From Acidobacteriaceae bacterium (GTDB taxonomy: Bacteria > Acidobacteriota > Terriglobia > Terriglobales > Acidobacteriaceae): a stretch of DNA of 64,000 nt. The stretch's first letter is position 1. Every line of letters starts with the position of its first letter. Below are positions 26,884 through 35,645 of the stretch, piece by piece. The stretch spans positions 62,001-126,000 of the forward strand of contig DAIDLI010000122.1 in the NCBI GenBank assembly GCA_027449545.1, read 5' to 3'. A program made the position numbers and the translations under genes. The notes under the pieces are model-generated. The model saw only the letters and a list, made by a program, of their open reading frames with translations. It was not told where the DNA came from and ran no database searches.

Positions 26884-28773
26884 ATGAGCATTTCCAAGCC
26901 ATTCGCCGGCGCCATTATTGCAGTCAATAGTGTTGCTGCAACGGGTGGCGTGCCGCGAAAAAATCTACCCTGGAAGTTGTGTCGTCCTTGGGCTGGGAGA
27001 GCGCTGCCACTCTGGGCATCCACCCCATCTTCGTGCAGTGCGGGTCAGGGCGTCCTCTTCAACGGGCATGTCTTCGATCCGGAAAGCCTTGCAAGAGAAC
27101 TATCCGCCAGTTCCTGCGATCAGGGCGCACTTTTTCTAAGCGCATATCGGACCTGGGGAGAGGACTTCCCGAAGCGAGTCCATGGGGAATACTCCTTTGC
27201 GGCGTGGGACGAGACTGCCGTGCGGCTCGTTCTCGGACGCGATCCATCCGCGAGCTATCCCTTGTTTTATGCATATGAGGGCGGGTGCTTCTTTTTTGCT
27301 ACACGCCTGGACCTCCTGCTTTCACTCATGCACACGTCTGTTCGTCTCAACGAGGAGCACATTGCGCATTGGCTGGCAGTGACTTCGACGAGCCGGTACA
27401 CGACTTTTTTTGAAAATATCTTTGCGGTTCCTCCCGGATGCACCGTTTGTTACCAAGGCAACCGGGTGCATGTGACGTCCTTCTGGGAGCCGGAGCACAC
27501 CCCAATTTTGCGCCTTCGGGATCCGCGGGAGTACGCGCACGGCCTGCGGCATATGCTGCAGACCGCGGTAGCCGCTCGACTCCAGGCTCATGCTCGTGCC
27601 GGCACGATGCTGAGCGGCGGGTTGGATAGCGCGAGCGTGACAGCGACAGCAGCGGAGCTATTGGCCCAAGACGAGCGCCGCCTCTGCGCCTTCACGGCGG
27701 TGCCTCGGGAGAAAGTTGCCGACATAGCGGGCCGGTTTGGCGACGAAGGCCCGAACGCCGCCGCTGTTGCTGCAATGTATCCGAACGTAGATCATGTGAC
27801 CGTTTCTCACGGCAGACACTCGGTCTTCGATTTAATCGATTGCTTCTCCGGCGCAGCACTGGAGCCAATTTTCAATCCCCCCAACTTCGATTGGCTATAC
27901 GAGATGTGCATCATCGCCCGTCAGCGGGATGTGGATACGCTGTTCACCGGCGAGGCCGGAAACCTGACCATCAGCTATGCGGGGATGGATACCCTTTCCG
28001 AACTGGCAAGGAGTTTCCGGTGGATTGCGGCCGTGCGCGTGGCTTTGGAAGTGCATCGCCAGGGGACCATGCGTTGGCGCGGCGTGGCGCATTCTCTGCT
28101 TCGGCCGCTCCTGCCTGCGAATGTGGTGCTCGCATTGGATCATTCTCTTCACAGGCCGTCAGCGACCAATATTTATTCGATGATCCATCCGGACTTCGCC
28201 AAAATGCATGGAATCGGTGCAGCCGCGCTCGATCAGTTCACTCGTGGAATGGATTCCGTCTCTTTACGGGTGAAGGTGCTGCGGCGTGCGGATGTGGGGC
28301 CGATCCGTGAAGCGTTTCGCGAGCTTGCTGGAGTTTCGATGACGGATCCGACGATGGATCCGCGTGTGGTGGAGTATTGTCTTTCGGTCCCGGTGGAGCA
28401 GTTTGTACAGAATGGCATACCACGGGCGCTCATTCGCAATGCAATGACGGGTCGTCTTCCGGAACAGGTGCGGAATGAGCAGCGCCGCGAGCTGCAGGCC
28501 GCGGACTTTGGCTACCACTTTGCGAAGGAGAGACAAGTGGCGATCGACGAGCTTGCGCGGATGAGGCGGACCGACCTTGCCGTTCGCATCCTTGATATTG
28601 CGACGATGGACGAAATGCTGCAATGGTCTGCAGCGAAGATCGCGGACTTTGGCGAGGCGCTCTATTGGGCAAAGCTGACGCGCGCCTTCTCATTGGGACG
28701 CTTCCTTCGCCGGGTGCAGGATGGGGAACTCCTTGCGGGCAATTCCTCCATGGCGCCAACACCTCAAGCATAA
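26884..28773 (+). CDS. Asparagine synthetase-like lasso macrolactam synthetase (C)
   Basis: A 629-residue protein starting at ATG 26884 (GTG 26869 is an alternative). The N-terminal ~190 residues form a glutamine-amidotransferase-like domain (VLFNGHVFDPESLARELS, VHGEYSFAAWDETAVRLVLGRDPSASYPLFY) that lacks the catalytic Cys2 of true asparagine synthetase, as usual for lasso cyclases. The C-terminal domain has the PP-loop SGGLDS at residues 244-249 and the segment TLFTGEAGNL. The enzyme adenylates the core Asp side chain and joins it to the free amino group of core residue 1. It is the last gene of the K-B1-B2-A-C operon, 40 bases after the precursor. Confidence 0.88.
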   Translation: MSISKPFAGAIIAVNSVAATGGVPRKNLPWKLCRPWAGRALPLWASTPSSCSAGQGVLFNGHVFDPESLARELSASSCDQGALFLSAYRTWGEDFPKRVHGEYSFAAWDETAVRLVLGRDPSASYPLFYAYEGGCFFFATRLDLLLSLMHTSVRLNEEHIAHWLAVTSTSRYTTFFENIFAVPPGCTVCYQGNRVHVTSFWEPEHTPILRLRDPREYAHGLRHMLQTAVAARLQAHARAGTMLSGGLDSASVTATAAELLAQDERRLCAFTAVPREKVADIAGRFGDEGPNAAAVAAMYPNVDHVTVSHGRHSVFDLIDCFSGAALEPIFNPPNFDWLYEMCIIARQRDVDTLFTGEAGNLTISYAGMDTLSELARSFRWIAAVRVALEVHRQGTMRWRGVAHSLLRPLLPANVVLALDHSLHRPSATNIYSMIHPDFAKMHGIGAAALDQFTRGMDSVSLRVKVLRRADVGPIREAFRELAGVSMTDPTMDPRVVEYCLSVPVEQFVQNGIPRALIRNAMTGRLPEQVRNEQRRELQAADFGYHFAKERQVAIDELARMRRTDLAVRILDIATMDEMLQWSAAKIADFGEALYWAKLTRAFSLGRFLRRVQDGELLAGNSSMAPTPQA

Positions 28774-29471
28774 CCACGGAGATCGCCACCACTCAATAAA
28801 CGATTCAGCGCTCATGCAGAATCCTCATTTTATTGCCACCGCTGCAACCAATGCTTCAAGCGCGGCAGCTTGATGAACCTCAGGCCCTTGCCATAGGAAT
28901 CCGAACTTGCCGGAAGACTGATCGTGGTTCCAAATGCTGCTGGCGTTGGCATCCACAAAATGCCTGTATCGGGCGCGCTGACGGGCAAAGTGCGGCAAGG
29001 CTGCATAGAGGCCATGAGATTGCGCATGAAAATGCCCTTCAGCAGGGCAAGCTGGAAGCTGGCGGCGCGGTGGATCTTGCTATGCTGCGCCAGCTCCTCC
29101 GGGAGCTGGAACACACCTGGGGTGTGGATGTGAAGAAGTAGCTCGATTATGAGCACTGCACCCCCGACACCTGGCGTCCATGTTGCACACCCAAAGACTA
29201 CGAGGTAGCCCAGTTGAGCTGGGAAGAGAAGCGCCGCGATCTGCTGGACGGTTTGCTACACCCCCTGCCGCGTTGCGACAGGAGGCTGAGGAGCGAGTGT
29301 ATGGCCTGGTGGCGAGGGAGCCGGCGCTTATGAAGTCGACCGTACTGCGGCCCGGCCAGGCAGTCGAGGTAGAGCAATCTACTTTGCACCAGGACCGAAG
29401 ACCGGTGCGAGCCATCCGCTCGTCCACAGGACAAAACGCCAAAGACAAGCGCGGCGTAAGAGGGACCTCAC
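28774..29471. other. Gene-free or decayed stretch after the lasso operon
   Basis: About 700 bases without a confident gene. One plus-strand frame reads 28833-29141, meets TAG, and in the same frame continues to 29333 with a protein-like segment (DYEHCTPDTWRPCCTP, then YEVAQLSWEEKRRDLL). This may be a gene interrupted by a stop codon. A minus-strand frame (28830-29156) is also open but is unrecognised. No transporter, isopeptidase or transposase signature was seen. Confidence 0.35.
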
Positions 29472-31748
29472 CTAGTCGATGCGTTGCAACTGGGCGGATT
29501 GAATGCGTACGGTGTTCACGACGCCATCCATATCGATGTCCGCGGGGAGGAAGCGCAGTTCGATCGTGTGCTTTCCCTTTCGCAATGCAATGATCTGAAC
29601 GCTGCTCAAGCCCCACTGATCCCAGGCGTTCGCGCCGCGCTGCGGCAATACAATCGGCCCGATGCGCTGGCCGTCGATGAACAGAGTGCGGATGGCGCAT
29701 CGGCTGCCGGTGTTCACCGGGCCGCTGCCGTTGGCGTAGCGAAAGGCGATGGCGTAGCGGCCATCGGCGGGCACCTCGCCGGTGAGCGATAGCCCAGCCA
29801 CGCCGGACTGATCGAGCGTTACGAAGTCTTGGGCGGTTGGCTTGACCGTGGGAGAGACCGCGGGAATCGTAATGGGTTCACCGCCGGAGCGGATCGGCTT
29901 GCTGAGAAACGACTCCACCCCATCAGGCGAAAGCGCAGCCACCTGGAGTTCCTGCAATGTGCTGCCTGGCCGCACATGGAAGGGAGCACCCTCCACCGTG
30001 CTTTGCGGAACGCCATCGCGGTAGACTTCGTATCGGGATGCGCCTTGCACGGGCTCCCAAGACAGAGCATCGTTCCCCAGGCGAGGCTCTGGCGTTTCCG
30101 GTGCCGTGACGCTTTGAACCAAATGCACGCGTGAGTCTGGACCGGAATGGTTGTCCATCTCGATCACGATGGCATGATGGCCGCGGAGATCGGCGGGCAC
30201 GATGGGCTCAGTCCGTTCCCCATCGAGGGTCATGCTGCGCACAGTTCCGCCGAATCCATGCACCGTGATAGAGAGAACCGCGCCACGGTAGTGAAAGTTG
30301 GTCAGGGTGCGCGAGCCGCTCAGCGCTTCGGGAATGACCGGATGGAGGTGCAGCCCGTCCTCCGTGAAATCCATCCCGAAGAAGACGCGATAGACCATGG
30401 CCAGGCTGCCGGCAACGCTCCACAGTTGACGATCGGAGTTGACCGCGGTTCCGATCGGGCTACCGTCTTCGGCAACGAAGTTTTCCTTGTTGGTGAGAAA
30501 CAGTGCGGTTGCACGATAGATGGCTGCCAAACCATCAAGCAGCGCCGATTCGTCCTCCTGTTTGGCTGCCGCAAGATTCCAGAATGCCTGCACGAATGGC
30601 CAGACGGAGCGGTTGTGGTACGGCGGAATGCCTGGCGTCTCTGGATAAACGGTCGGAATACCATAGGGCATGATCGGCTGCACCTTCATGATGGACGCCC
30701 GCTGAGCTGCCGATGGAATTTCAAACAGCACCGCGAGAGAATCGCCAAGCGCGTCCGCGCGCGGAGAGAGCGACTGCCAGATACGGCCGTAGAGGTATTG
30801 CCCATAGCGGCCCTCGCTCTTGATCCACATGCGCTGGTTGATCGCGGAACGGATGCGCTCCGCCTTGGCGTCCCATGCGCCGTCGCTTTGCCCAAGCGCT
30901 CTATCCATCGCGCCGAGGATACGGTACACGCGGTAATACACCGCATTCGTGCTCAGCGCTTTGCCGCTGTAGATGTCGGCTGGCTGCATCCATCGTGGAT
31001 AGGTCTGCTCCCGCCAATCGAGAAACGAAGTTTCGCCGTGGGCCAGTCCGGTGGCTGGATCGATAACCACCTGCTCATCGTCACGGATGCTGTTCTTGAT
31101 GACCGTTGCGCTTTGCTCCAGCCACTGGCGATCGCCGGTCACCAGATAGACCTCCCAGGCCGCGAGCGCCCAGCAGACGCGATCGCTCGAGACCGGCCAG
31201 GAACCGCCGGTTCCGGTATCCTGCACAATTCGGCCGCGCTTCACCTTGCGCAGCAGGCTCTTCTCTGCCGTGCGCGGATCGATGGCGGCAAGGGAGAGCA
31301 AGGTGCTGTAGCTGGTGTCCCTGGTCCAGACACCCGGCCACAGGGCGCCGGCATCGAAGGTGCCTTCTTTCGAGATGTCCTGGGTCAGTTCTTCCAGTGA
31401 TAGGTTGTAGATGGCATCGATCAGGGGCGAATTGGAATGCAGAGCCGGGAAGGCAGAAAGATCGGCGTGAAGTTTCCATTGCCTCTCCTGAGCTGTAGCG
31501 TTCTTGTGCAGGGGATAATTGGAGACGATTTCAGTGGGGGAAATCGCCAGCGCCCGGTATGGACCTTCGACAACCTCGTTGGCCGATACGCTGAACTGCG
31601 CGGATTGGTAGAAGGGCTTGATGGGTTGCGCCCCTGCTGCGACGATGCCGGCCAGGAACAGGACGATTGCTGCGGCTTTTCCTGAACCCCGCAATGTTTG
31701 ATTCGTTTGACGCTGCCGGCGTCCGTTTTGTTCGCTTATTGCTGTCAT
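29472..31748 (-). CDS. Exported six-hairpin glycosidase-like protein (MGH1/GH63-type barrel)
   Basis: A 758-residue exported protein, with GGGAGC before ATG 31748 and an N-terminal basic then hydrophobic signal (GKAAAIVLFLAGIVAAGA). Residues ~80-480 form an (alpha/alpha)6 barrel: GALWPGVWTRDTSYSTLLSLA, GGSWPVSSDRVCWALAAWEVY, TSFLDWREQTYPRW, IPPYHNRSVWPFVQAFW and NSDRQLWSVAGSLAMVYRVFFGM match the mannosylglycerate-hydrolase/GH63-like group, and candidate catalytic acids lie in WTRDTS and DWREQ. A fibronectin-like segment (SWEPVQGASRYEVYRDG) and a C-terminal carbohydrate-binding-like sandwich (GEVPADGRYAIAFRYANGSG) follow. The gene lies downstream of a TonB receptor, but a terminator separates them. 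Substrate unknown. Confidence 0.7.
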   Translation of the reverse strand: MTAISEQNGRRQRQTNQTLRGSGKAAAIVLFLAGIVAAGAQPIKPFYQSAQFSVSANEVVEGPYRALAISPTEIVSNYPLHKNATAQERQWKLHADLSAFPALHSNSPLIDAIYNLSLEELTQDISKEGTFDAGALWPGVWTRDTSYSTLLSLAAIDPRTAEKSLLRKVKRGRIVQDTGTGGSWPVSSDRVCWALAAWEVYLVTGDRQWLEQSATVIKNSIRDDEQVVIDPATGLAHGETSFLDWREQTYPRWMQPADIYSGKALSTNAVYYRVYRILGAMDRALGQSDGAWDAKAERIRSAINQRMWIKSEGRYGQYLYGRIWQSLSPRADALGDSLAVLFEIPSAAQRASIMKVQPIMPYGIPTVYPETPGIPPYHNRSVWPFVQAFWNLAAAKQEDESALLDGLAAIYRATALFLTNKENFVAEDGSPIGTAVNSDRQLWSVAGSLAMVYRVFFGMDFTEDGLHLHPVIPEALSGSRTLTNFHYRGAVLSITVHGFGGTVRSMTLDGERTEPIVPADLRGHHAIVIEMDNHSGPDSRVHLVQSVTAPETPEPRLGNDALSWEPVQGASRYEVYRDGVPQSTVEGAPFHVRPGSTLQELQVAALSPDGVESFLSKPIRSGGEPITIPAVSPTVKPTAQDFVTLDQSGVAGLSLTGEVPADGRYAIAFRYANGSGPVNTGSRCAIRTLFIDGQRIGPIVLPQRGANAWDQWGLSSVQIIALRKGKHTIELRFLPADIDMDGVVNTVRIQSAQLQRID

Positions 31749-31807
31749 AGCTCCCTATCAGTATGGATGCCGGAATAGCGATGCACTCTGTTGAGCACGC
31801 GCGAAAA

Positions 31808-31838
31808 CAAAGGCCGGATCGGAGCGATCCGGCCTTTG
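31808..31838 (-). terminator. Rho-independent terminator of the second TonB receptor gene
   Basis: A perfect 14-bp stem (CAAAGGCCGGATCG with CGATCCGGCCTTTG, 3-base loop). On the minus strand it is followed by TTTTCGC. It lies between the receptor stop codon and the start of the glycosidase gene, so the glycosidase is either separately promoted or partly attenuated. Confidence 0.85.
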
Positions 31839-31898
31839 CGTGAGGAGGAGCAGTCCTGTGGAAGCCGGGCAATGAGACGGCCCGGCTTTGGAGTGCGG

Positions 31899-34800
31899 CT
31901 AGAACTCCACCCGGAAAGTGACCTGTCCCTGGCGGTTGATGATCTGCGATCCCTCACCGGTGACTTCGCCGAAGCTTCCATCACTGATGTTGTTATCGGG
32001 ATTGTTGAACCGGGTGCGATTGAAGGCATTGAAGTAGTCCACGCGCAGAGACGCGCGAACATTCTCACCCAGGTTGAAGGACTTGATTGCGTCCAGATCT
32101 TCCATCAACTGGGCAGGTTGGCGCAGCGATGCGTAGATGCGGGCGGCATTGCCCAACACATACTGGCTCGCGGTGGGAGTGAAGGCCGCAGTCCTGAACA
32201 CCTTCGGAACCGCGCCGGTACCCAGGAAGTAGTTCCGCACGCTGCTGTAGCCATAGGTGGTGGGGTTAATGCCTTGCACGACATTGGGCCGGTTGTTGCC
32301 GTTGATTCCACTGCCGTTCTCGCTGACGCCGAAGGGTGTGCCGCCTTCATAGTCGAAGATTCCGCTCATCTGCCAGCCACCTGCCAGTTCGTTGATCAGG
32401 CCGCCGCGATTGAGGAATGCTTGTCCTCGACCGAACGGGAGTTGATAGTAGGCTGCGAACTTCGCCTGGTAACGAGGATCGAAGGCCGAGATCGACCATT
32501 CCTGCTTCTGGTTGTACTTGTTAAGCGGACTGCTGTACCAGCCGGTAAACCAGTAGCGATCGAAGTTCGACATCTGCCGATCCAGATTGATGGAGGCCAG
32601 ATAGCTCAACCCATTGGAGAGGCGCTTCTCGGCCTGGGCCTGAAACGCGTTGTAGAAGAACGTGCCGGTCATGTCGTAGAGATTCTGGATACCGGCATAC
32701 TGGGGGAACGGGCGCAGAGCCTGTTCCACCGTAGCGCCGCCGCCGAAGTCCTGCACGAAGTTCGGATAGGGGCTCTTGATGCCAGCGGCCTGCGCCGCGG
32801 GCGAGTCCACCGGCTGACTCAGCAGCGAGCCGTATTGCAGGATCGACGGATTCGGCTGATTAATCGGGTTGAGGGCGGAGGGCAGATGAATGTCTCGGCT
32901 GCCCAGGTAGGAAACGGTCAGGAACATGCTCCAGGGAAGTTCCCTCTGAACCGTGAGAGTCCAGACCTGGTTGTAAGGGGCAATCCCCAGGTTGCGGTTG
33001 AAATAGGTGATGTTGGAGCCATTGGCCATCGATGGGTTGAATGGAATCGCCGGCGGCTTCTGAAGCGTGGTCGAGTCCCAGTTGCCGTAACCGGGAACAT
33101 TGCTGCCGGTCGACTGCCGGTTGAACTCGCCGAACAGAACATTGCCCATATTGACAGAGACATTACTGCTGCCGAACTCATAGGCGCCGCCGTCCAGAAA
33201 TACCAGGTAGGCTCCTGCCTGGATGACGGTCTTTTTGTTCAACGAATATGCGAATCCCACCCGAGGTCCGAAGTGGCCCCAGGCGATGTTGGCGCGGGTA
33301 AAGCCGGCGCAGGTCGGGCAGTTTCCGAAGATGCTTGCCGCGCCGGGCAGACCGCCCGCCGCCGGATTGTTCGCCTGCTCGTTCAGAAAAACGATCTGGT
33401 TATGTTTTTCAGTGAACGGCACCATGATGTCCCAGCGCAGGCCGGCATTCACGGTCAGGCGCGAGGTGACGCGGATATCGTCCTGAATGTAGGAGGAGAA
33501 ATCCAGGTTGCGCAGGGCCATTTCATAAGCCTCGACGCGGCTTGCGGAGTCGATTTGGCCGAGCAGGAAGCTGGCGAACGAGCTGCCATCGCTGCCGAAG
33601 TTCGGATCGCTGGGATTGGGTGTCGAAGTCTCCGCGTTGCTGAAATTGAATTGGCCGCCGCACTGCGTGCACGAAAGCGTGTCGTCGTAAGCGCGCCGGA
33701 ATTCTCCGCCGATGTTGAAGGTATGCCGGCCCTTGGTCCACAGCCAGTTGTTCACGATGCTGATGCCGAGCTGGCGGTCGGAGTTCTTCAGCAGGCCGGA
33801 GTTCACGCCCCACGATGTGATGGAGTTCTGGCCGTTGAAGGAGACGCCGGGGAAGACGTTGCTATCCTGCACGCCCGGGAAACTCACATTCTGATTGCCA
33901 TTGGCTTGCCCGTCCAGCTTGCCCAGCCATGCGATTCCTGCGGTGGCCACCAGATTGGGGGTTACGGTGTTGACGTAGTTCAGCAGGTAACCGGCCGCGT
34001 AGTTGTAGTCGTTCATCTCGCTCTGCAGCGGATTGGAGATGGGCACGATGGGCGCGGCGCCGTAGTTTTTGGTGATCTGGTTATCTTCCCACTGCGAGTA
34101 GTGAAGGCTCTGGCTTGAGTTGATGTTCTGGTCTACCGTGAAGCCCCACAGATTTTCACTGAGCGGGGCGGAGGTCACGGTCGGGGACTTGTTGCTTTGC
34201 AAGCCGTAGTTGGTGCCGGTGCGGTCGGGATTGGGAAGCAGCGGCAGAAGCGCCTTGGAGAGGGAGCTGAAACGATCCGGACAGATCACGTTCACTGCGC
34301 CGTTGCACTGGAACTGCTGGCCGGTCTGCGGATCGAAGATGGGAATCTGCTTGCCCGTGGAATCCACGAAGTTGCTGAAGTCGCCCTGCTTCATGGCCGC
34401 GGTTGGCACGGTTCCGATCGAGGTCAGCGCCTGGTTCTGCTTGAACCAGTCTCCGCTGAACAGGAAGAAGGTGCGGTTCCGGCCGTCGTACAGGTGCGGC
34501 AGGATGATGGGGCCGCCAAGGGTAAAACCATAGTTGTTCTGGTGGTCGACCGGCGGGATGGGCTTGCCCTGGGCGTTAAAGTTCGAGGGGAAGAAGCCGT
34601 TGGAATCAAAGAAGTTGTTGCGGTTGATCTCGAAGGCATCACCGTGAAAATTATTGGTCCCCGAGGCCATGCTGTAGGTCACCACGCCCTGCGCCAAGCC
34701 GTATTGCGCCGAGAAGGTGGACCGCTCCACCCGAAACTCGTTCACCATCTCGAAGGGCGGGTTGATATAGGTTTGCTGCCCCTGCATATTCGGCTGCACC

Positions 34801-35426
34801 AGTGGGATTCCGTCAAAAACCACTCCGCTTTCGAAGTTGATGCCGCCGCTGATCTCTTTGGACCAGGCGCTGCCCTGGACTCCAGGTGCCAGAAATACGA
34901 ACTGATCGATCTGCCGGGCGTTGCCGCTCAACTCGATGGGCAGGGCGTTCAGGACGCTCGACTCCAGCGTGGTGCCCAGTTGTGGCTGGGTGGTATCGAG
35001 CGTCATGCTGTCCGCCTTGACCTCGACCGTCTGCGAAACGCTGCCGGGGGATAGTTGGACATCGACGGTAGGCGTCATGCCCACCTCGACGCGGACGCCG
35101 CTGCGCAGATAGCGCTGGAAGCCGGGAGCCTCAACGGTGATGGAATACTGGCTGGGCATCAGGCCGGTCAGAGCGTAGGTTCCCACCGAGGTGGTCACGG
35201 TGTGTGCGGTCGTGCCTGTCGCCTCATTGCGAACGGTTACCTGGGCTCCAGCGACCACCGCACCGTTCGAGTCCGCGACGGTTCCGGTGATGCCGCTCAG
35301 GGCTTGGGCCTGGGCTCGTCCCGGCAGGAACGCCGACACCAAGCCGAGAACCAGCAAGGGCAGAAGCCGAGAAAGCCTCTGTGCTGGTCGTTGCCTCCTC
35401 AGGAATTGCAAGTTCAACTTCGTCAT
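31899..35426 (-). CDS. Oar-like TonB-dependent receptor with carboxypeptidase-regulatory domain
   Basis: A 1,175-residue outer-membrane receptor of the same architecture as the one at 11153. ATG 35426 is preceded by GGAGG and begins the export signal (LSRLLPLLVLGLVSAFLPGRAQA); the frame is open 22 codons further. The regulatory domain (SGITGTVADSNGAVVAGAQVTV ... TYALTGLMPSQYSITVE) is followed by a plug (LPIELSGNARQIDQFVFLAPGV, VFDGIPLVQP) and a long beta-barrel ending QGQVTFRVEF, with the C-terminal phenylalanine typical of outer-membrane barrels. It is divergent from a wHTH-PD40 regulator and probably imports a glycan processed by the adjacent glycosidase and GH66 enzyme (inference). Confidence 0.92.
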   Translation of the reverse strand: MTKLNLQFLRRQRPAQRLSRLLPLLVLGLVSAFLPGRAQAQALSGITGTVADSNGAVVAGAQVTVRNEATGTTAHTVTTSVGTYALTGLMPSQYSITVEAPGFQRYLRSGVRVEVGMTPTVDVQLSPGSVSQTVEVKADSMTLDTTQPQLGTTLESSVLNALPIELSGNARQIDQFVFLAPGVQGSAWSKEISGGINFESGVVFDGIPLVQPNMQGQQTYINPPFEMVNEFRVERSTFSAQYGLAQGVVTYSMASGTNNFHGDAFEINRNNFFDSNGFFPSNFNAQGKPIPPVDHQNNYGFTLGGPIILPHLYDGRNRTFFLFSGDWFKQNQALTSIGTVPTAAMKQGDFSNFVDSTGKQIPIFDPQTGQQFQCNGAVNVICPDRFSSLSKALLPLLPNPDRTGTNYGLQSNKSPTVTSAPLSENLWGFTVDQNINSSQSLHYSQWEDNQITKNYGAAPIVPISNPLQSEMNDYNYAAGYLLNYVNTVTPNLVATAGIAWLGKLDGQANGNQNVSFPGVQDSNVFPGVSFNGQNSITSWGVNSGLLKNSDRQLGISIVNNWLWTKGRHTFNIGGEFRRAYDDTLSCTQCGGQFNFSNAETSTPNPSDPNFGSDGSSFASFLLGQIDSASRVEAYEMALRNLDFSSYIQDDIRVTSRLTVNAGLRWDIMVPFTEKHNQIVFLNEQANNPAAGGLPGAASIFGNCPTCAGFTRANIAWGHFGPRVGFAYSLNKKTVIQAGAYLVFLDGGAYEFGSSNVSVNMGNVLFGEFNRQSTGSNVPGYGNWDSTTLQKPPAIPFNPSMANGSNITYFNRNLGIAPYNQVWTLTVQRELPWSMFLTVSYLGSRDIHLPSALNPINQPNPSILQYGSLLSQPVDSPAAQAAGIKSPYPNFVQDFGGGATVEQALRPFPQYAGIQNLYDMTGTFFYNAFQAQAEKRLSNGLSYLASINLDRQMSNFDRYWFTGWYSSPLNKYNQKQEWSISAFDPRYQAKFAAYYQLPFGRGQAFLNRGGLINELAGGWQMSGIFDYEGGTPFGVSENGSGINGNNRPNVVQGINPTTYGYSSVRNYFLGTGAVPKVFRTAAFTPTASQYVLGNAARIYASLRQPAQLMEDLDAIKSFNLGENVRASLRVDYFNAFNRTRFNNPDNNISDGSFGEVTGEGSQIINRQGQVTFRVEF

Positions 35427-35613
35427 TGTGCCTCCGATTCGTCCGTGGAGCACAGCGGCTGCTCCCACGCCGAATATTGCTTTCGGGAGCACACTATTGG
35501 ACCGCAGTGGAGTTGTCCCGCAGGAAGGGTGAGATTTTCCTGAAGAACTTCCGAGCCTGCAACTTTCCTATTCAGAGGAGGTTAGAAGTAGCGAAGGGAA
35601 CGATTCAGTGCTT

Positions 35614-35622
35614 TGCTATAAT
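35614..35622 (+). promoter_or_regulatory. Extended -10 promoter of the wHTH-PD40 regulator gene
   Basis: TGCTATAAT combines the TGn extension with a perfect -10 hexamer. No clear -35 box is seen. The leader would be about 17 bases and contains GGAG at 35637-35640, five bases before the TTG start codon. Confidence 0.6.
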
Positions 35623-35645
35623 CCAACTTTCACAGCGGAGCCATT

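Noticed and set aside
31791..34118. A 775-codon plus-strand open frame opposite the second TonB receptor
   Set aside because: Composition typical of antisense reading of a receptor gene; the minus-strand translation has plug and barrel features and a terminator.
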